A DNA stretch of 64,000 bases from Bacteroidota bacterium. GTDB taxonomy: Bacteria > Bacteroidota > Bacteroidia > UKL13-3. Both the position numbers and the translations under genes were made by a program. Position 1 is the stretch's first letter. Each line of letters begins with the position of its first letter. The stretch lies in NCBI GenBank assembly GCA_030680835.1, contig JAUXUD010000077.1, forward strand, positions 1-64,000. Reading direction: 5' to 3'. The notes beneath the pieces are model-generated. The model was given only the letters and a program-made list of their open reading frames with translations, ran no database searches and was not told where the DNA came from. Shown piece after piece: positions 61,089 to 64,000 of this stretch.

Positions 61089-61970
61089 ATTAAAACAATC
61101 CGAACAAACAAGTATATACTTCTTCACTTTATTATTTTATTGTGGGGATTTACGCCCGTATTGGGCAAGCTCATCAGTTTTAAATCGCTTGATCTGGTTT
61201 GGTGGCGCCTGCTATTTTCGGCCGTGAGTTTATTTTTATACCTGCGTTATAAAGGGGTTTCATTAAAATGTTCCCTCAAAGATTTGGGACATTTGTTTGG
61301 CTGGGGAGCAGTGGTTGGTTTGCATTGGTTTTTCTTTTATCATGGCATAAAGGTTTCAAATGTTTCGGTTACCCTGGCCGGGTTTAGCACCATTACTTTA
61401 TTCGCAAGCATCATGCAACCCATTATGCTCAAGAAGAAATTCTTTTGGGGTGATGCACTGTATGGAATTATTATTGTGATAGGAATACTGGTTATCTTAC
61501 AATTTGAAATGCGTTATGCAATGGGAATTTTGTATGGCGTTTTAGCAGCCATTACTGCGGCCATGTTTGGCATTTATAACGGCAGGCTGATCCTAAAACA
61601 CGATTCAGGTAAAATTACTTTTTATGAGTTTTTAGGGGCTTTAATAACTATTTCATTCATTCAATTATGGGATGGTAACCTCTTAAATATTCCCATACCT
61701 ACAGGAAGCGATTTAATTTATCTGTTATTTTTAAGTTTAGTGTGCACCACACTTGCATTCACCCTGGGTGTGGAGATTTTAAAAAGGATCGATCCCTTAA
61801 CGGTAATCATCACCAATAACCTTGAACCGATTTATGGAATAGTTTTTTCATTACTTATTTTTGGAGAAAGCGAAATGATGAGCGGTGGTTTTTATCTGGG
61901 TGCATCGCTGTTATTAATTGCAGTTTTCAGCTATCCGTTTTTTAAGAGGAAGTTTAGTGTGGTTGAATGA
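61089..61970 (+). CDS. EamA/DMT-family transporter with unusual start
   Basis: A transporter of the drug/metabolite superfamily with about ten helices and a clear two-half pattern (LHFIILLWGFTPVLGKLI at the start, FGIYNGRLILKHD, ILKRIDPLTVIITNNLEPIYG near the end). The ORF track starts at a TTG at 61140, which cuts off most of the first helix. The frame is open back to 61077, and an ATT at 61089 gives KTIRTNKYILLHF, a normal lead-in. No ATG, GTG or TTG lies in that stretch. The start is therefore a guess between a rare ATT and a truncated form. The substrate is unknown. Confidence 0.7.
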   Translation: MKTIRTNKYILLHFIILLWGFTPVLGKLISFKSLDLVWWRLLFSAVSLFLYLRYKGVSLKCSLKDLGHLFGWGAVVGLHWFFFYHGIKVSNVSVTLAGFSTITLFASIMQPIMLKKKFFWGDALYGIIIVIGILVILQFEMRYAMGILYGVLAAITAAMFGIYNGRLILKHDSGKITFYEFLGALITISFIQLWDGNLLNIPIPTGSDLIYLLFLSLVCTTLAFTLGVEILKRIDPLTVIITNNLEPIYGIVFSLLIFGESEMMSGGFYLGASLLLIAVFSYPFFKRKFSVVE

Positions 61971-62125
61971 GTGAAATTGTCTGAGTTATAATTCAAGTGA
62001 TATTTGTGATAATTCTAATTTTTTTATCATAATTTATCCTTAAAATTTGTTTTTTTCTACTTAAACGAATATCGAGAAGGATGATTTTGCTCAAAGTTAA
62101 ATACTTTTGGAAAAACCAAATTATT

Positions 62126-62872
62126 ATGAAACAAATAACCTTATTGACAATCCTAGGCTTATTTTATATAAATAGCTCAGCACAGGAATTAAATTTAACT
62201 CCTAATAGAAATCTTAAAATGCAAAATCAGTTTGGCTTTAATGCTACTGATTTTATCAAATCTTTTTTTAGTTTTAACAGCAATACTCCGACAGCTACAG
62301 CAAATGTTCCAGTCTATAATTTAAATTATAAGGCTTTATTCAGCAATGTAATATTACCTTCCAATTATAAATTTGGCTTAAGGTTGGGATTATCATTAGC
62401 AAGCAATGAAAATAAAAATGGTACTGATACAACATATACAAATACCAAAAATAATTCTTTATCCTGGAGAGCCGGAATTGAAGTACAACAAATGCTTAGT
62501 AACCGATTACTTATTTATTATGGAATTGATTTTTTTATAAGTAATTCTACAGACAAAAGGGATACAAGGTCAGTGTATAATGCAAGTCCTCCGGTTACTC
62601 CAAATGTTTTTTATATTCTAAACAGTAAGACTATAGTTAATCGGTCCGGTGCCGGACCGTTAATTGGAGTTCAGTTTAATATAAATAAATACTTTTCCAT
62701 TTCTACCGAAGCTGCCTTTTATTTTGTAAAAGGTACAAATTCCGTTACCAATGATTATACAATGTCTAATGGTTCGGTATACAATGGCTACAAACAAGCC
62801 TCAACTAAAGGCAGTACCAAGCAAACTGCCATTTCATTGCCGGCGTTTATCAATCTGAATTTTATGTTTTAA
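62126..62872 (+). CDS. Exported protein of unknown function, probably an outer-membrane barrel
   Basis: From the ATG at 62126 (15 codons after the ORF-track start) the protein is 248 residues and starts with a signal peptide (MKQITLLTILGLFYINSSAQ). The mature part alternates hydrophobic and polar residues with many aromatic ends (FGLRLGLSLASN, YGIDFFISN, GPLIGVQFNINKYF, LPAFINLNFMF), like an outer-membrane beta-barrel. The Asn/Thr/Ser-rich composition fits a surface protein. I do not recognise the family. The next gene, also exported, follows after 51 bp. Confidence 0.75.
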   Translation: MKQITLLTILGLFYINSSAQELNLTPNRNLKMQNQFGFNATDFIKSFFSFNSNTPTATANVPVYNLNYKALFSNVILPSNYKFGLRLGLSLASNENKNGTDTTYTNTKNNSLSWRAGIEVQQMLSNRLLIYYGIDFFISNSTDKRDTRSVYNASPPVTPNVFYILNSKTIVNRSGAGPLIGVQFNINKYFSISTEAAFYFVKGTNSVTNDYTMSNGSVYNGYKQASTKGSTKQTAISLPAFINLNFMF

Positions 62873-62923
62873 GGTATTGACAAGGCATGATAGAAAAATT
62901 TATTCATATTATGAGAAGTTAAA

Positions 62924-63361
62924 ATGATAACGAAAAATTCAGGCAAAAAATTTATTTTTAAAATTTCACTTTCAATCATCTTAATGATTGGAGCATATAC
63001 CGCAGTATTATCTCAAACTAAAGCGACTCCGGAATTAACCAAATTCTTAATTTTGGTTGAAACAACTCATGATGGAGTTAAACTTACGGGTAGTCAGGGG
63101 TGTGGATTTATTGAACTTAACTTCTCTTTAAAATCAGGCAATTCTCAGTTAGTTGACCAGTTTGGAATGAGTAGTTTGAAAAGACATAAAAATATAAACG
63201 ACGGCAATCTTGCCAATTTTCTTTTCAAAGTTAAGAAGACAAAAAAAGGACTAAGTTTTGAAGGATTAGTAGGAACAAAATGGGAAAAATTAAGTTTTAG
63301 TTGTCCAAAAAATAAATGTCACCAGTTTATTGACCAAAATGGAATAACTGAAGGTAAGTAA
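62924..63361 (+). CDS. Small exported protein of unknown function
   Basis: A 145-residue protein with an N-terminal hydrophobic segment (FIFKISLSIILMIGAYTAVLSQ) that reads as a signal peptide. The mature part has three Cys (GSQGCGFIEL, LSFSCPKNKCHQF) that could form a disulphide or bind metal. No family was recognised. It is the last gene in the window. Confidence 0.7.
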   Translation: MITKNSGKKFIFKISLSIILMIGAYTAVLSQTKATPELTKFLILVETTHDGVKLTGSQGCGFIELNFSLKSGNSQLVDQFGMSSLKRHKNINDGNLANFLFKVKKTKKGLSFEGLVGTKWEKLSFSCPKNKCHQFIDQNGITEGK

Positions 63362-63543
63362 ACTTGCACTAAAGCTCCAGAGTTGGAGTGCGTCTTTATG
63401 CTCGTTCTCAGTATGTTCATCTTCACCTACAACTCCAGATAGCTATTGCATAGGCGTCAACCTAACAAAATAATACAGCGTTATTGTTAGCTTTTGGGGG
63501 TGAATTGGTTTGTCCTTAATAATTTGTTACAATTGATTGCTTT

Positions 63544-63571
63544 GTACTTTTTTCCTTGATGAAAAAAGTAC
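63544..63571. repeat. 11-bp-stem hairpin
   Basis: GTACTTTTTTC and GAAAAAAGTAC are exact reverse complements with a 6-nt loop (CTTGAT). An ATCAAG at 63579-63584 could instead pair with the loop. Resembles an AT-rich repeat I remember as common in Bacteroidota. Confidence 0.85.
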
Positions 63572-63610
63572 CAAAAAAATCAAGACTTATTTCAGCACCT
63601 TGCACTTGTA

Positions 63611-63717
63611 AAAAAGAAATGTTTTGCCACGCAGCCCAAGCCGCAAGGCCAATCGTTGCGACAGGTAGGCCTTGCTCAAGGGCCGCTTACACAGGCCTAC
63701 CGCGCACATTTCTTTTT
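63611..63717. repeat. 107-bp element with nested inverted repeats
   Basis: The ends AAAAAGAAATGT (63611-63622) and ACATTTCTTTTT (63706-63717) are exact reverse complements. Within them, GGTAGGCCT (63664-63672) pairs with AGGCCTACC (63693-63701), and CAAGGCC (63644-63650) could alternatively pair with GGCCTTG (63668-63674). The interior is much richer in G+C than the flanks. Confidence 0.85.
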
Positions 63718-63740
63718 AACAATTGCTAGCGGTACCGAAA

Positions 63741-63949
63741 TAGGTCGGTCCTTTATTTCCCTTTGTTTTAGAAGGTAAAATTCAGGAAGCATTAATAGCA
63801 ATTTTCATGCAAAATTAGGCCATCAAGTAATTCAATCCATTAACTACGGTTTACATTATTTTTGGACAGTTCGCCCATAACTCTACATTTCATACAATGC
63901 ATTGATTAAAGGGAAGTGTTCAAATTTAGAATTCTTCAGGACCGACCTA
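63741..63949. repeat. 209-bp segment with 12-bp terminal inverted repeats
   Basis: TAGGTCGGTCCT at 63741-63752 and its exact reverse complement AGGACCGACCTA at 63938-63949 bound a 185-bp A/T-rich interior with no open reading frame. The layout is that of a miniature inverted-repeat element, although no target-site duplication is evident at the edges. Confidence 0.7.
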
Positions 63950-64000
63950 TTACAATAATGCCAGCAAATGTTAAAAGATTGGCCCTTAAATAATGATTCA

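Larger units (their letters stand above)
63362..64000. other. 640-bp gene-free end with nested inverted repeats
   Basis: No credible coding region was found here, and the ORF track has none. The stretch carries three separate inverted repeats (63544-63571, 63611-63717 and 63741-63949), all perfect at their ends. The structure is too regular for ordinary decayed intergenic DNA. Confidence 0.75.

Noticed and set aside
63462-63493. A partial integron attC-like sequence (ACCTAAC ... GTTAGCT).
   Set aside because: It is only about 30 bp long, the right core deviates from GTTRRRY, and there is no integrase or gene cassette.

Overview
The window is a chromosomal segment of a member of the Bacteroidota. 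The evidence is a low G+C composition, Bacteroidota-type promoter elements (TAnnTTTG and close variants) just upstream of start codons, several proteins ending in type IX secretion (T9SS) C-terminal sorting domains, two T9SS components (a PorV/PorQ-type barrel and PorT), and Bacteroidota-typical families such as DUF3109, DUF3467, DUF1501/DUF1800 and SBBP-repeat proteins. No rRNA, tRNA, phage, integrase, transposase or CRISPR array was seen. Most of it reads as ordinary chromosomal backbone. The accessory signals are small: an AAA ATPase/DUF4143 gene flanked by palindromes, a PIN toxin-antitoxin pair, two giant SBBP paralogues and many dispersed repeats.

Layout. 1-8 kb: the panB tail, an RluA-type pseudouridine synthase, an M48 lipoprotein protease, and a same-strand run pruA-ribD-EamA-yigZ ending in a secreted T9SS metallopeptidase. 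8-11 kb: rlmN (minus), then the ATPase/DUF4143 gene with one perfect palindrome in front and a three-unit tandem palindrome array behind, then a DUF3109 gene. 11-16 kb: a 968-residue T9SS protein and bifunctional nnr. 15.8-19.1 kb (minus): mnmD, an FAD oxidoreductase (a possible split MnmC), an enolase-superfamily epimerase and a small unknown gene. 19-22.7 kb: a VWA protein, its AAA+ partner and AMP nucleosidase. 22.7-23.4 kb: PIN toxin and DUF6364-like antitoxin with a paired palindromic operator.

23.5-31 kb: an ABC exporter, a 2-oxoacid dehydrogenase E2, pyrG and yidC. 31-35.8 kb: tyrS and a flavin reductase-like gene (minus), then an ACP-phosphodiesterase-like gene, a PorV/PorQ-type barrel and an FkbM methyltransferase. 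35.9-39.8 kb (minus): a compact flippase, chain-length regulator and polymerase set for surface polysaccharide. 39.9-43.5 kb: a GT9 glycosyltransferase, rnhB, an SDR and a VOC protein. 43.6-49.3 kb: two tandem SBBP paralogues, each with seven repeat units, into whose reading frames short repeat sequences appear to have been inserted. 49.3-52.2 kb (minus): acyltransferase, DUF3467 protein and an aldehyde dehydrogenase. 52.4-55.7 kb: a DUF1800-DUF1501 pair. 55.8-57.3 kb (minus): aroE and engB. 57.4-62 kb: menG-porT-tgt-lptF/G-EamA, close enough to be one operon. 62-63.4 kb: two small exported proteins of unknown function. The last 640 bases carry no gene but hold nested inverted repeats.

The best candidate for something undescribed is the ATPase/DUF4143 locus (9.1-10.6 kb). 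It has four same-orientation hairpin repeats, one directly before the ATPase and three in an 88-89 bp tandem array after it, with a compensatory base change in the arms. A 64-bp perfect palindrome without a loop (52.3 kb), the paired antitoxin operator (23.4 kb), and a Tgt that lacks every zinc ligand are further points of interest.
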